Shown here piece after piece: positions 5,256 to 12,864 of a stretch of 17,399 bases of DNA. The stretch's first letter is position 1. Each line of letters starts with the position of its first letter. A program made the position numbers and the translations under genes. Source of the stretch: an uncultured Propionivibrio sp. (GTDB lineage: Bacteria > Pseudomonadota > Gammaproteobacteria > Burkholderiales > Rhodocyclaceae); assembly GCA_938040985.1 (NCBI GenBank), contig CALHZD010000060.1, forward strand, positions 1 to 17,399. The letters are read 5' to 3'. The notes under the pieces are model-generated. The model had not been told where the DNA came from and made no database searches. It saw only the letters and a program-made list of their open reading frames with translations.

Positions 5256-7655
5256 CTAGGTTTTCTTGATCTTTGGATTGATCCAGTACCGGGTGAGCGG
5301 GCGACCCCCCGTCTTCTCTTCCGAAGTTTGCAACCAACCATGGTCGATCAGGATGTCCAATGCCATTTGGACTGTTTCTGGTTTGGAGAGGCCAGCCCAT
5401 CCGTGTTGATATACCTTTCGCAAGGTAAAGCCATCTTTTAGCTGCCCAGCTCTAATCTTTTGGCCCAAGCGCCGTGCATCATCAAAATGGCTGCGATTTA
5501 CCGAAGCATAAATTCGACGGGCATGGGAAATGAGATAGTGCATCCAGCGTTTCGCCATCTCAAAAGCTGGGGCGGTGATTACTCCGGAGTTTCCTGCAGC
5601 AAGGTGTAGGATAAGTGCTAGGGAAGTTATCGTCTTGCGGTACTTGGAAAAATGAGCAGTTAATGCTGGAGGGATGCGTTCATTTAACAAAGAGCGATCT
5701 ACACTTTCTAGCCATTGATTTACTATGGGCTGTACTGCAGGATCAAATCCAAGCATGGGGATTTGAGAATCCGATACACAAACTGCCCCAATAGTCTGTG
5801 GATCGAGTGCATCGAAGCGGATAAATACATTTCGGGCTATAGCTGACGCACTGGCATTGGGCGCGCGATCCACGAAACGTGGTTTAGTTTTCGGATGTTC
5901 TGGAAAGCAAGACAATTGGAACCGTTGCATCAGGCCATCATTGCTCGTGCTGTTTGTAACAGTATGGCGCAGGTAGGCACGTAACGTATCCGGTTGTGTA
6001 CTCCCCAGTACGGAGAGGCATAGACGAGGAATCGATACTGCATCCCGCGTAATGCGATCAACAGTGTGGCTATGCTTGCCATTGTAAGCTTCAAGAAAGA
6101 ACGCACGGGCTGCCCGGTTTTCCTCTCCTTCGAGGCGGGACAAGACTGCGGCGATTTCATCGGAAAAATATAACGGCCCAGGATTATCTTGCAGAATGAC
6201 GCCGATGGCTTCCGGGGTTGCATCGTTAATCAGATAACGGCGATGCACTGGCGGCGAAGGCGGCAAAGTATCTTGAGGTTTCAGTTCATAATTTCCTGCT
6301 TTGTGCCGCTTCTTCTTGTCCGATAGTTGGTTCTTGAAAACCAATGCGGCGCAGGCATGATCAAGAGAATCCTTCTTGAATTTCTGATTTGCCATCTCTT
6401 GTAATTTACGCAGGAAACGGAGAGCTTCTGAGATTGCTGGAGTCTTCTTGACTCCGGAAGGGCCGATAATGATCCCCCAAAGGTTTGGCACTTCATGCCA
6501 AGTATCTTTTGCCTTGGGGCGAATGGCAATCCTTGAGCCAAGCAGTGAGCCTAAGGCAACGATTACGGCAATTCCTACGTAATCGATTGGACATTGCATC
6601 CGGTCGGCGACATCCTCAACCCAAGGCGAAAGCGTAGGTGGTAACAGGTCGTCGGCAACAAAAGGCGCTGCGGGTGGTAAGGATTCAGGAATCGGTTGTA
6701 GAGGAGGCCAATCTACAGGCTCCGAAGGAATGGCTGTGTTGTAGCGACTGGCAATATCAAGGACTTCCGATTCTTCCAAAGGAGGAAAGCATGTCCGCTG
6801 ATTTACGCCAAGCAGCATTGTTTCAATCATGCCTTGCTCAATTCCTTTGCCTCGCAAGTGCCCAGCAAGGCGGAGTAACTCGGTATTGCGCCCACCTTCC
6901 CGAATTTGACCAGGAAGGGCGTAACCAGAATCATAGGCACTCTTAGGTATTATCGATCTGGCATCGCCATCCAGAAATTCGGCGAGTACTTCGCTCGCAG
7001 TGTAAGGCGCATGCTGTCCGTCAATCATGTGGATGCGTGATTGCCATGGTTCGTGTTTGTTGTGCAAAAAGCCCGGCAAACGAACAACGCGGGGTAAATC
7101 CTTGATGCTGGGATCAGTGTTAAAGCGACTGGCGATAGCGGATTGAAGGCGTGTAAATTCCTTTAATGGCAAGCCCTTGACCGGCCAGAATGCTTGATAG
7201 CGCCCCAGAATGGTTTCTGTAACCATAAGTGGTTTCAGACGGCAGTTTTCTACCGGAGATAGTGGTCCACCATCTAAGTCGGCACAAAGAGCGCGAACGC
7301 TGAGGATGGAATCGGCGGTGCGGGAACCATTGAGGCATGTGCGATTCAGTGTGACATACACCCCCGCGCCTTGGGCGTTGAGGTTAGCAAGACGATCTTT
7401 AACCTGCTCGAAGAAGCCTTCGATGATCTGCGCTAATGGGTCTCTGTGCTGTTGGCGCGCCTGCCGAATGGCAGCCCCTTGTAAGTCGGGGGCGGTAGTT
7501 TGGCGGATACGCTCAATATCCGCTTTCAGTGCGTCCCCTCTTTGTTTGCGTCGCACCTTGCTGTCGTCGAAAGTCTGGAAGGTAAATGCCGGGGCGGATT
7601 GGTCTAACCTGTGGAGGAACAAACCGGCGGGGTGGAAATTAATAGATGCGCTCAT
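5256..7655 (-). CDS. Primase / DUF3987 helicase-like replication protein
   Basis: 799 residues, probably the protein that starts replication of the excised element. Domains in order: a RepB-like archaeo-eukaryotic primase domain (about 5-225) with A-D-L-D-G (acidic residues D126, D128) and R-L-P-G-F-x-H-N-K (192-200); a primase C-terminal helical segment (about 250-305, R-E-G-G-R-N-T-E-L-L); a DUF3987 ATPase domain (about 335-700) with a Walker A-like G398-P-S-G-V-K-K-T405 and an acidic F-S-D-E (497-500); and a C-terminal winged-helix-like part (about 745-799). The length is typical of such fusions. The start is coupled to the upstream gene through an ATGA overlap and has a GGGAG site. It lies third in the alpA operon. 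The exact biochemical activities are inferred from the motifs. Confidence 0.88.
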   Translation of the reverse strand: MSASINFHPAGLFLHRLDQSAPAFTFQTFDDSKVRRKQRGDALKADIERIRQTTAPDLQGAAIRQARQQHRDPLAQIIEGFFEQVKDRLANLNAQGAGVYVTLNRTCLNGSRTADSILSVRALCADLDGGPLSPVENCRLKPLMVTETILGRYQAFWPVKGLPLKEFTRLQSAIASRFNTDPSIKDLPRVVRLPGFLHNKHEPWQSRIHMIDGQHAPYTASEVLAEFLDGDARSIIPKSAYDSGYALPGQIREGGRNTELLRLAGHLRGKGIEQGMIETMLLGVNQRTCFPPLEESEVLDIASRYNTAIPSEPVDWPPLQPIPESLPPAAPFVADDLLPPTLSPWVEDVADRMQCPIDYVGIAVIVALGSLLGSRIAIRPKAKDTWHEVPNLWGIIIGPSGVKKTPAISEALRFLRKLQEMANQKFKKDSLDHACAALVFKNQLSDKKKRHKAGNYELKPQDTLPPSPPVHRRYLINDATPEAIGVILQDNPGPLYFSDEIAAVLSRLEGEENRAARAFFLEAYNGKHSHTVDRITRDAVSIPRLCLSVLGSTQPDTLRAYLRHTVTNSTSNDGLMQRFQLSCFPEHPKTKPRFVDRAPNASASAIARNVFIRFDALDPQTIGAVCVSDSQIPMLGFDPAVQPIVNQWLESVDRSLLNERIPPALTAHFSKYRKTITSLALILHLAAGNSGVITAPAFEMAKRWMHYLISHARRIYASVNRSHFDDARRLGQKIRAGQLKDGFTLRKVYQHGWAGLSKPETVQMALDILIDHGWLQTSEEKTGGRPLTRYWINPKIKKT

Positions 7656-8041
7656 TGTTTGAACTCCCGATATTGAATTTTGGCAATAGGTGGCGTGATG
7701 TCGATGTCTTTAGGAACGAGCGGCATCATTGAGCGGCTAAGCGTGATCCAGAGCAAAGTATTTTTTGGTTCAGGCGGCGCTTCCCCATGGATCATGCGTT
7801 CAAACAAAAAATCGACGATAGTTCCCTCGACGCTGGCTAGGTTGTAGCGTAGGGAGAAGTGGGCTTGCCGATAGGTTTCATTTGTCCCGTAGTCGGTAAA
7901 TTTGACCAAGGGGTAGGCGTTGGAAATAGCCTGAAAAACGTGCTTCCATTGTTCAATGCAAGCCAATTCGAGTTCCGGCAAAGAATGCTCTGGCTTCTGA
8001 GAACGATGAATTTTTTGCTTGTTTGGTTTCGACTTAGGCAT
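7652..8041 (-). CDS. Unknown small protein coupled to alpA and primase
   Basis: 129 residues. The N-terminus (1-18) is strongly basic (PKSKPNKQKIHRSQK); the rest is mixed helical/strand with no motif I recognise. There are no membrane segments and no signal peptide. The ATG at 8041 is chosen because GGAG lies 7 nt upstream and because it begins inside the last codons of the alpA gene (8-nt overlap); an upstream in-frame extension to 8122 would run through alpA. Its stop overlaps the primase start (ATGA). The tight coupling on both sides suggests a replication accessory or regulatory role made in step with the primase. That is inference only. Confidence 0.7.
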   Translation of the reverse strand: MPKSKPNKQKIHRSQKPEHSLPELELACIEQWKHVFQAISNAYPLVKFTDYGTNETYRQAHFSLRYNLASVEGTIVDFLFERMIHGEAPPEPKNTLLWITLSRSMMPLVPKDIDITPPIAKIQYREFKQ

Positions 8042-8276
8042 GGCCGCACTCCTTTTTTTCTGTGAAGTTGCGGCGGGGGCGATTTGCAAGCCACTCATCA
8101 ATTTCGTGGCTATACCAACCAACAGCCCTTGCGCCCAGAGAGACTGGGCGTGGAAACGATGGATCGTACTGTGGTGATTTAGGGTCTAACCGAGCGTAAA
8201 TGGCAGAGCGGGAAAGCCCGGTTTTGAGTTGAAGGCAGGTGCGTTTGACAATGGTTAATACGGATTGCGTAGTCAT
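8034..8276 (-). CDS. AlpA-family DNA-binding regulator
   Basis: 80 residues. The sequence has the AlpA/MerR-like winged helix-turn-helix pattern: L-K-T-G-L-S-R-S-A-I-Y-A-R-L, then F-P-R-P-V-S-L-G-A-R-A-V-G-W, then E-I-D-E-W-L-A-N-R-P, followed by a basic tail. Known family members activate excision or operon transcription in P4-like and other integrated elements. ATG 8276 is preferred over 8282 because AGGA sits 8 nt upstream of it. It is the first gene of a three-gene coupled operon with the unknown protein and the primase-helicase. The 115 nt upstream contain two competing inverted repeats that could be its promoter/operator. Confidence 0.9.
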   Translation of the reverse strand: MTTQSVLTIVKRTCLQLKTGLSRSAIYARLDPKSPQYDPSFPRPVSLGARAVGWYSHEIDEWLANRPRRNFTEKKECGHA

Positions 8277-8300
8277 GCTCATAGTCCTATTCGCTTGCGA

Positions 8301-8356
8301 GCATGACAGCCTGTTCCGTAGGTCATGCCCGCATTAATAGAGAGGATTACGGAACA
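8301..8356. promoter_or_regulatory. Overlapping inverted repeats upstream of alpA
   Basis: GCATGAC (8301-8307) pairs with GTCATGC (8322-8328). TGTTCCGTA (8312-8320) pairs with TACGGAACA (8348-8356). The two hairpins share bases and cannot form together. CATGC-type motifs recur three times. The position, immediately before the alpA operon, suggests an operator or leader; I could not define a convincing promoter. Confidence 0.4.
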
Positions 8357-8397
8357 TGCCTACCGGTATTGTGTAGCCAGATTTTTGAAAAGCAACC

Positions 8398-8961
8398 CTA
8401 TCTGGTTTTTCTGGAAATATTTGCTTTCAAGGCACTTTTACGGCCAACTTCGCGGCGCCTGGCAATCTTTTCCTGTTCAGCCTTAGCCCTTTTCAACTGA
8501 GCCTCCTGGGTTTTCTTTTCTATCTGTAGCTGCCTGTTTTGCATCGTTAGTTCTGAAATCAAGCTATGGCAGCGGGGCTGGTCGCCGGGGAGCGTGACAT
8601 CAAATAATTCGTCGCTACCGACGGATTTGTCCTCCACCATTTCCTCAATGTTTGCGGCAAGACCTTTGACTGCCGAAGCAAGACCATTCTTTTCTCTCGC
8701 CCAGGCAATCAATTTGCCGTAAGGAATCTTTTGCTTGTTCCCTGGTAGCTCTCCGTTTTTTATTGCGTAAAGAATCCGTTCGCGCACTTTATTTCGCACC
8801 TGTTTTTTCTGCCCAGTCTCCTGCCCCGTACGAATCAGGAGACTGGTCAGAAATGTTGCTGCTTCTCCAAGTGTAAGAGTTTTTTTCGTATCCTCGGGAA
8901 TTGACGGGATTTTTATTTTTGGCTTTCCCCTTCCTTTGAAACTATGATTAAGTTTGGCCAT
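8398..8961 (-). CDS. Basic coiled-coil protein downstream of the integrase
   Basis: 187 residues, very basic. The N-terminal 25 residues are rich in K, P and G. Residues 28-90 (L-T-L-G-E-A-A-T-F-L ... R-E-R-I-L-Y-A-I-K-N-G-E-L-P ... P-Y-G-K-L-I-A-W-A-R-E-K) look like a helix-turn-helix-containing domain. The C-terminal part (about 130-172) is a charged coiled coil (Q-L-Q-I-E-K-K-T-Q-E-A-Q-L-K-R-A-K-A-E-Q-E-K). The start codon is 3 nt after the integrase stop and lacks a good ribosome site, so it is probably translated by coupling with int. A role in integration/excision or in regulation through DNA binding is plausible but not shown. I do not recognise a named family. Confidence 0.7.
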   Translation of the reverse strand: MAKLNHSFKGRGKPKIKIPSIPEDTKKTLTLGEAATFLTSLLIRTGQETGQKKQVRNKVRERILYAIKNGELPGNKQKIPYGKLIAWAREKNGLASAVKGLAANIEEMVEDKSVGSDELFDVTLPGDQPRCHSLISELTMQNRQLQIEKKTQEAQLKRAKAEQEKIARRREVGRKSALKANISRKTR

Positions 8962-8964
8962 TTT

Positions 8965-10176
8965 TCATGCCGCCGATGGTAAGGAAATGACTTCTGCGCC
9001 AGCCTTGAGTTTGTCCAGATAATCCGCCCACTGCTGCATCATGGCCTTGCGCTCTTTAAGAAATTTCGTCCGGTTATAGGTTGGGCCAAGCGCATCCGGC
9101 ACCTTGTGCGCCAGTTGGTGCTCGATCACTTCTGGCTTGACGTGCAGTTCCTCATGAAGAATGGTACGGGCCATCGCCCGGAAACCGTGCCCGGTGATTT
9201 CTGTTCGGGTGTCGTAACCCATCCGGCGCAGTGCGGCATTCACGGCGGCTTCGCTCATCGGCTTATGCGGGTCACGTCCGGGAAAGACATATTGACCATG
9301 CCCGGTCAATGGCTGCAGTTCTTTCAGGATGGCAATGGCTTGAGAGGCTAAGGGAACCAGATGCTCCGTCTTGGTCTTAGAGGCGATATAGCGCCATTCC
9401 GCCTTGTCGAAATTAAAATCCGCCCACAGGGCTTGCCGCAATTCGCCGGGCCGGACAAAGAACAGCGGGGCAAGTAGCAATGCCGACTTGACAATCAAGG
9501 TGCCCTTGAAAGCATCGAAGGAACGCAGCAGGCCGCCTACCTGGGCGGGATCGGTCATGGCCGCGAAATGGGTACGCTTGACCGGACTTAATGCGCCTCT
9601 CAGATCAGCCGAGGGATCACGTTCCGCCCGCCCGGTCGCAACGGCATAGCGGAAGATTTGCCCACATTCGGCCTTTGCCCGGTGAGCGGTTTCGATTTTT
9701 CCCCGTGCCTCGATCCGGCGTAGCGTTGCGAGCAGGTCGGGCGCGGTAATCTCTGCGATAGGCCGCCCGCCCAGCCAAGGAAAAATATCCCGTTCCAGCC
9801 GGGCAATGATTTTGCTGGAATGACTCTTTGCCCACGTGGGCGAATGCTTCGCAAACCATTCCCGGGCAATGACTTCAAAAGAATTTGCGGCGCGTTCAAC
9901 AATCGCCGTCTTCTGTGCTTTTTTCATTTCACCGGGGTCGATTCCATTGGCTAGCAGCTTGCGAGCCGTGTCGCGCCGTTCTCGCGCTTCCTTGAGGGTT
10001 ACATCGGGATAGACACCATGCGCGAGCAATTTTTCCCTGCCGTTGAAGCGGTATTTTTGCCGCCAATATTTCGCGCCAGCAGGCGTAATGAAGAGAAACA
10101 GCCCTTTTTCATCAGCCAGCTTGACTGCCTTGGGGCTGGGCTTGGCATTGCGTACCGCCGTGTTTGTAAGCGCCAT
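8965..10176 (-). CDS. int: P4-type tyrosine integrase
   Basis: 403 residues, the usual length of P4-type integrases. It should catalyse site-specific recombination at the tRNA-Met att site. Domains: an N-terminal DUF4102-type arm-binding domain (2-85, typical A-L-T-x-T-A-V-R-N-A-K start), a SAM-like core-binding domain (about 97-185) and the catalytic domain (about 205-380). All expected catalytic residues are visible: R242 (V-R-P-G-E-L), K267, H330 and R333 (H-G-F-R), H357 and Y367 (T-Y-N-R). The ATG at 10176 is chosen over the longer frame to 10230 because GGAG lies 9 nt upstream and family members begin M-A-L-T; the extension would only translate the ATACCCCC repeats. It points away from the tRNA, as is common in P4-type islands. 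The repeats over its start may allow autoregulation. Confidence 0.95.
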   Translation of the reverse strand: MALTNTAVRNAKPSPKAVKLADEKGLFLFITPAGAKYWRQKYRFNGREKLLAHGVYPDVTLKEARERRDTARKLLANGIDPGEMKKAQKTAIVERAANSFEVIAREWFAKHSPTWAKSHSSKIIARLERDIFPWLGGRPIAEITAPDLLATLRRIEARGKIETAHRAKAECGQIFRYAVATGRAERDPSADLRGALSPVKRTHFAAMTDPAQVGGLLRSFDAFKGTLIVKSALLLAPLFFVRPGELRQALWADFNFDKAEWRYIASKTKTEHLVPLASQAIAILKELQPLTGHGQYVFPGRDPHKPMSEAAVNAALRRMGYDTRTEITGHGFRAMARTILHEELHVKPEVIEHQLAHKVPDALGPTYNRTKFLKERKAMMQQWADYLDKLKAGAEVISLPSAA

Positions 10177-10235
10177 TGGGGGTATCTCCATTGGGGGTAT
10201 GTCAATATACCCCATTATATACCCCCGCATACCCC
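10175..10235. promoter_or_regulatory. Five GGGGTAT-type repeats over the integrase start (candidate arm sites)
   Basis: ATTGGGGGTAT occurs at 10175-10185 and 10190-10200 (15-nt period). The reverse form occurs at 10207-10213 (ATACCCC), 10219-10226 (ATACCCCC) and 10229-10235 (ATACCCC). The same motif appears twice at the left island end. The cluster covers the int ribosome site and start, so bound integrase could repress its own gene. The role is inferred from position and repetition. Confidence 0.55.
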
Positions 10236-10270
10236 GGGATTTCGATGGATCGTATAAAACGCTATTGGAA

Positions 10271-10317
10271 TAGAAAAAGGCCGTAACCCTTGTATTTGCT
10301 TTGGGTTATCGGCCTTT
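10271..10317 (-). terminator. Terminator hairpin after the tRNA operon, within the right att repeat
   Basis: On the minus strand the stem CGGCCTTT / AAAGGCCG plus GGGTTA / TAACCC (one bulged base) is followed by TTTTTCTA, a good Rho-independent terminator for the tRNA operon. The left att copy has a hairpin of the same shape with compensating base changes. Confidence 0.7.
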
Positions 10318-10356
10318 GTTGGACTGTTTTGGAAGGATGGGTGGTGGTGATGGGCA
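10272..10356. repeat. Right attachment repeat, overlapping the tRNA-Met 3' end
   Basis: It matches 612-690, with small gaps near 10275 and 10335-10345. It runs from the terminator hairpin through CTTTGTTGGACT into the tRNA CCA end and T-stem. Because the tRNA is intact on this side, the element carried a copy of the tRNA 3' end, the usual strategy of tRNA-targeting integrases. Confidence 0.72.
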
Positions 10357-10418
10357 GAATTGAACTGCCGACCTACGGGTTATGAATCCGTCGCTCTAAC
10401 CAACTGAGCTACATCACC
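10342..10418 (-). tRNA. tRNA-Met (CAT)
   Basis: 77 nt with encoded CCA. The acceptor arm GGTGATG pairs with CATCACC, the discriminator is A, the D-arm begins GCTCAGTTGG, the T-loop is TTCAATT in a GGCAG/CTGCC stem, and the anticodon is CAT. A CAT anticodon could also mark tRNA-Ile2 (lysidine type), but the body looks like elongator Met. It is the second gene of a tRNA pair and the integration target of the island. Confidence 0.9.
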
Positions 10419-10485
10419 CCGGTGACGAAGAACGCAGGATTTGCATCAATGCAGAAATCATCCCGCGCTTGAGATACAGGACACG

Positions 10486-10561
<76 letters not shown>

Positions 10562-10574
10562 ACAAACGGCGGCG

Positions 10575-10603
10575 ATTCTACGCGGCCGGCGTGTCTACGT
10601 CAA
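10575..10603 (-). promoter_or_regulatory. Sigma-70 promoter of the tRNA-Ala/tRNA-Met operon
   Basis: On the minus strand, TTGACG (10603-10598) and TAGAAT (10580-10575) are separated by exactly 17 bp. A GC-rich discriminator (CGCCGCC) follows, typical of stable-RNA promoters under stringent control. The tRNA-Ala 5' end is 13 nt beyond the -10 box. Confidence 0.8.
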
Positions 10604-10963
10604 ATCCCCTGAGGGCAAATTTCCGAGGACTTCGGTGGCTTTCCGGCTATTTTCCGACTGGGGTCGGTACGGCCTGAGTCTTGTGCATGATTGTGTATGC
10701 GGGTAACAAAAAAGCGTGCCATTCTGCGTGTTATTCCAGACGCGGCATTCCGGGCATGTTCTTTCCGCGCCGCAACTGCGTGGCGGGCGTTTCTGGCAAG
10801 GCGTGTTTCCCCCTTGAAAAGCGCCTCGTGCGAGTTGATGACGGCAATTGATGCGTAGATTTTATGAGTCTGTTTTATCGCTCGGACGCTTGCGGAACAG
10901 ATATCCGCCGGTTCCAGCGCGGAGCGATTAAAATGATTTTTTCGTTGAATAGCTCGAGGTGTC
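10604..10963. other. Intergenic region between tRNA operon and next gene
   Basis: No supported gene. A 53-codon frame (10697-10858, plus strand) is possible but has no ribosome site or recognisable features. The last 60 nt are the leader of the gene at 10964. No clear promoter could be assigned. Confidence 0.4.
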
Positions 10964-12421
10964 ATGCCGCCGCTGATGAAAACCCTATTGCGCCTTGTCG
11001 GTTGGCTGCTGGCCGGCATGCTGACGCTGGCGCTGCTTGCCGTGACGATTTTCTGGCTGATCAACCGGAAAGACGAGGCGCTGCTGCCCGAGGTGGCGCA
11101 GGCGATCGTATTTACACCGCCACCGCCCGAGGCCATGCAGCGCAATGCTTACTTTGTTCTGCTAGGGCTTGGGGCGCCGGTTGGCGAAGATGCACTGGCG
11201 GCGGGGATGCGCTTTTTCGCGGCGCAGATGCAGGATTACGCCGATCGCCGCCAGACGGGGCAAGCGCGCTCATCTACCGTGCAGGCGTGGCCGCATCAGC
11301 CGCTCGAGATCAACGCCTTGCGCTGCCCGGTGGAGCGTGACGATTGTCTGGAATACTGGCTACCGCGTCAGGGCGCGATTCGCGCTGCGCTGAAACAGTA
11401 TGCGCATGTCCTCCGGCGCTATCGCTCGTTGCTGGAAATGCCGGAATACGAGGAAGTCATCCCGCCCGATCTTGCCGTGGCGATGCCTTACTACGGCGAT
11501 CTGGTTGCGGCCTCCGATCTGGTTTTGATGCAGGCAGCCTTGCTGCTGCACGGGGGCGATGCGGCGCAGGCGTTGCTGCTACTGGAGCACAATGCCCGTC
11601 TGCATCAGCGTCTTATGGCCGGTTCGCGTACGCTGATCGGCGGCATGATCGCCTTGTCCATGCAGATGCGCCAGCAGCGCGTCGTCAGCCATCTCCTGTT
11701 GCGTCATCCTGTGCTGGCGCGCGCCCATACGGCGCGGTGGCAGGCTGCATTGTCCAGTGAGGCCGATCTTTCCGCCGCGCTGGCAGGTGAGGGACGCTGG
11801 ATGGTGAGTTCGTTCAATACTGATATGAGTCAGGAATTGCGTCGTCTGGCTGCCGGGAATTTTCCCGGAAAGGACGAAGCGTCCATGGTGGCGCGCCTAG
11901 AAAAGACACTCGCGATTTCGCAGAAGTTTTATCTGCATCATGAGACGCTCAACCGCTTTTATCGCGCATACCGCGTAGCCATGCGGCTGGCCGATGTGCC
12001 TGCCGACCAGATCGATGCGCAGGTGACGCGGGTGGCGCAGGAACAGGTCATTATTGGCCAGCCGTGGTGGAAGCGCCCCTATTTCGGGCTGCGTAATCAA
12101 CTGGGCAATATATTGCTGGAGATGGGTCAGCCCGACATACAGCGTTATATCGAGCGTGCGCATGATGTGGAAGGCCATCGCCGGCTGGTGCTGCTGCAAC
12201 TGGCAGCTTACAGCGCGGGTCTTGAAGCGGCGGATATGCCCGACTGGCTGGCGAAGTCGCCAGAAGCATTGCGCAACCCCTACACGCTTGCGCCTATGGG
12301 CTGGGAGGCGGACAAGTCAGCGCCCGGGACCGGCGGCAGCCTCGTATTCCAGGGGCGTCAGCCGCAGGTACAGAACCCTGCGCGTTCGCCCGTTTACCGT
12401 GTGCGGGTCTTCGCGCCCTGA
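10964..12421 (+). CDS. Unknown membrane-anchored protein
   Basis: 485 residues. One hydrophobic segment at about 8-33 should anchor the protein in the inner membrane, with the rest probably in the periplasm. The large remainder is helical, rich in A, L and R, with motifs such as L-E-I-N-A-L-R-C ... C-L-E-Y-W, where two close cysteines could form a disulfide, and a Q-P-W-W-K-R-P-Y-F segment near residue 365. I do not recognise the family. The start at 10964 is supported by GAGG 4 nt upstream; an ATG 12 nt later is also possible. It is followed by 176 nt before the pilS operon and shows host-like GC-rich codon use, so it is chromosomal. Confidence 0.75.
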   Translation: MPPLMKTLLRLVGWLLAGMLTLALLAVTIFWLINRKDEALLPEVAQAIVFTPPPPEAMQRNAYFVLLGLGAPVGEDALAAGMRFFAAQMQDYADRRQTGQARSSTVQAWPHQPLEINALRCPVERDDCLEYWLPRQGAIRAALKQYAHVLRRYRSLLEMPEYEEVIPPDLAVAMPYYGDLVAASDLVLMQAALLLHGGDAAQALLLLEHNARLHQRLMAGSRTLIGGMIALSMQMRQQRVVSHLLLRHPVLARAHTARWQAALSSEADLSAALAGEGRWMVSSFNTDMSQELRRLAAGNFPGKDEASMVARLEKTLAISQKFYLHHETLNRFYRAYRVAMRLADVPADQIDAQVTRVAQEQVIIGQPWWKRPYFGLRNQLGNILLEMGQPDIQRYIERAHDVEGHRRLVLLQLAAYSAGLEAADMPDWLAKSPEALRNPYTLAPMGWEADKSAPGTGGSLVFQGRQPQVQNPARSPVYRVRVFAP

Positions 12422-12597
12422 TGCCGGGAAGACGCCGGATCAACCGCCTGCATATCGCCACTGAACCATGGCTCCCGAACCCCACGCCTAGATGCCGGGG
12501 AAAAAGCACCTCATTGACGGTACGGCCTGCCGGTTTTTCTGTCTGACAGCGCCAGCCGGCACCGCGATTGCCCGCCAAGTTCTGCTATGCTTCCCAC

Positions 12598-12864
12598 ATG
12601 AAGTTTCTTTTTATTTTTGCCGTGGGATGGATTCTTTTCCGGCTGTTGCGCTCGTGGTTTTTTGCCAGGGACAACCATGCGCGCACTGCTCGCCCGATGC
12701 AGGCGTCGACGGCTGCGGGCGCGGAAGTCCAAATGGTCAGATGTGCGTATTGCGGGGCGTTTTTTCCTCTTGATGAGGGCATTGACTCCGGTGGCCGGCA
12801 TTTCTGCTCCCGCGAGCATCGTGACCTGAAAAAAGCGGCCGAGGAGCATCGCTCGCCATGCTGA
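12598..12864 (+). CDS. PP0621-family zinc-binding membrane protein
   Basis: 88 residues. The N-terminal hydrophobic segment (1-20) probably anchors it in the membrane. The C-terminal part has C49-x2-C52 and F-C70-x3-H74 in the pattern M-V-R-C-A-Y-C-G-A-F-F-P-L-D-E ... H-F-C-S-R-E-H, the PP0621 family signature, probably binding one zinc. Its role is unknown. The family is known to sit just before pilS in betaproteobacteria, as here: the stop overlaps the pilS start by 7 nt, so the two are co-translated. The ATG at 12598 is chosen because an earlier in-frame start would add residues outside the family pattern; the ribosome site is weak. Confidence 0.85.
   Translation: MKFLFIFAVGWILFRLLRSWFFARDNHARTARPMQASTAAGAEVQMVRCAYCGAFFPLDEGIDSGGRHFCSREHRDLKKAAEEHRSPC

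Larger units (their letters stand above)
612..10356. mobile_element. P4-like satellite / integrative island inserted at tRNA-Met
   Basis: An element of about 9.7 kb bounded by imperfect direct repeats (612-690 and 10272-10356), the right one running into the 3' end of an intact tRNA-Met. It carries, next to the tRNA, a P4-type integrase with all catalytic residues, then an AlpA-type regulator, a primase/DUF3987 helicase, an XRE regulator and AT-rich cargo. It has no capsid, tail or terminase genes and no conjugation genes. This combination is known for P4-like satellites and other tRNA-associated integrative elements. The repeat next to the integrase rebuilds the tRNA; the left repeat keeps only a degenerate tRNA 3' fragment plus terminator, as expected for the displaced chromosomal end. 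Mobility today and any helper phage are inference. Confidence 0.82.

Noticed and set aside
8042..8122. N-terminal extension of the unknown protein to 8122
   Set aside because: It would lie inside alpA in another frame; the ATG at 8041 has a good GGAG site.
10177..10230. Longer integrase start at 10230
   Set aside because: The added residues only translate the GGGGGTAT repeats, and the start at 10176 has a ribosome site and the family-typical N-terminus.
10697..10858. 53-codon plus-strand frame after the tRNA operon
   Set aside because: No ribosome site and no recognisable feature; too short to support alone.
10600..11145. Open minus-strand frame of 181 codons
   Set aside because: It overlaps the tRNA promoter and the 5' part of the gene at 10964, has no ribosome site, and its composition is that of an antisense frame in GC-rich DNA.
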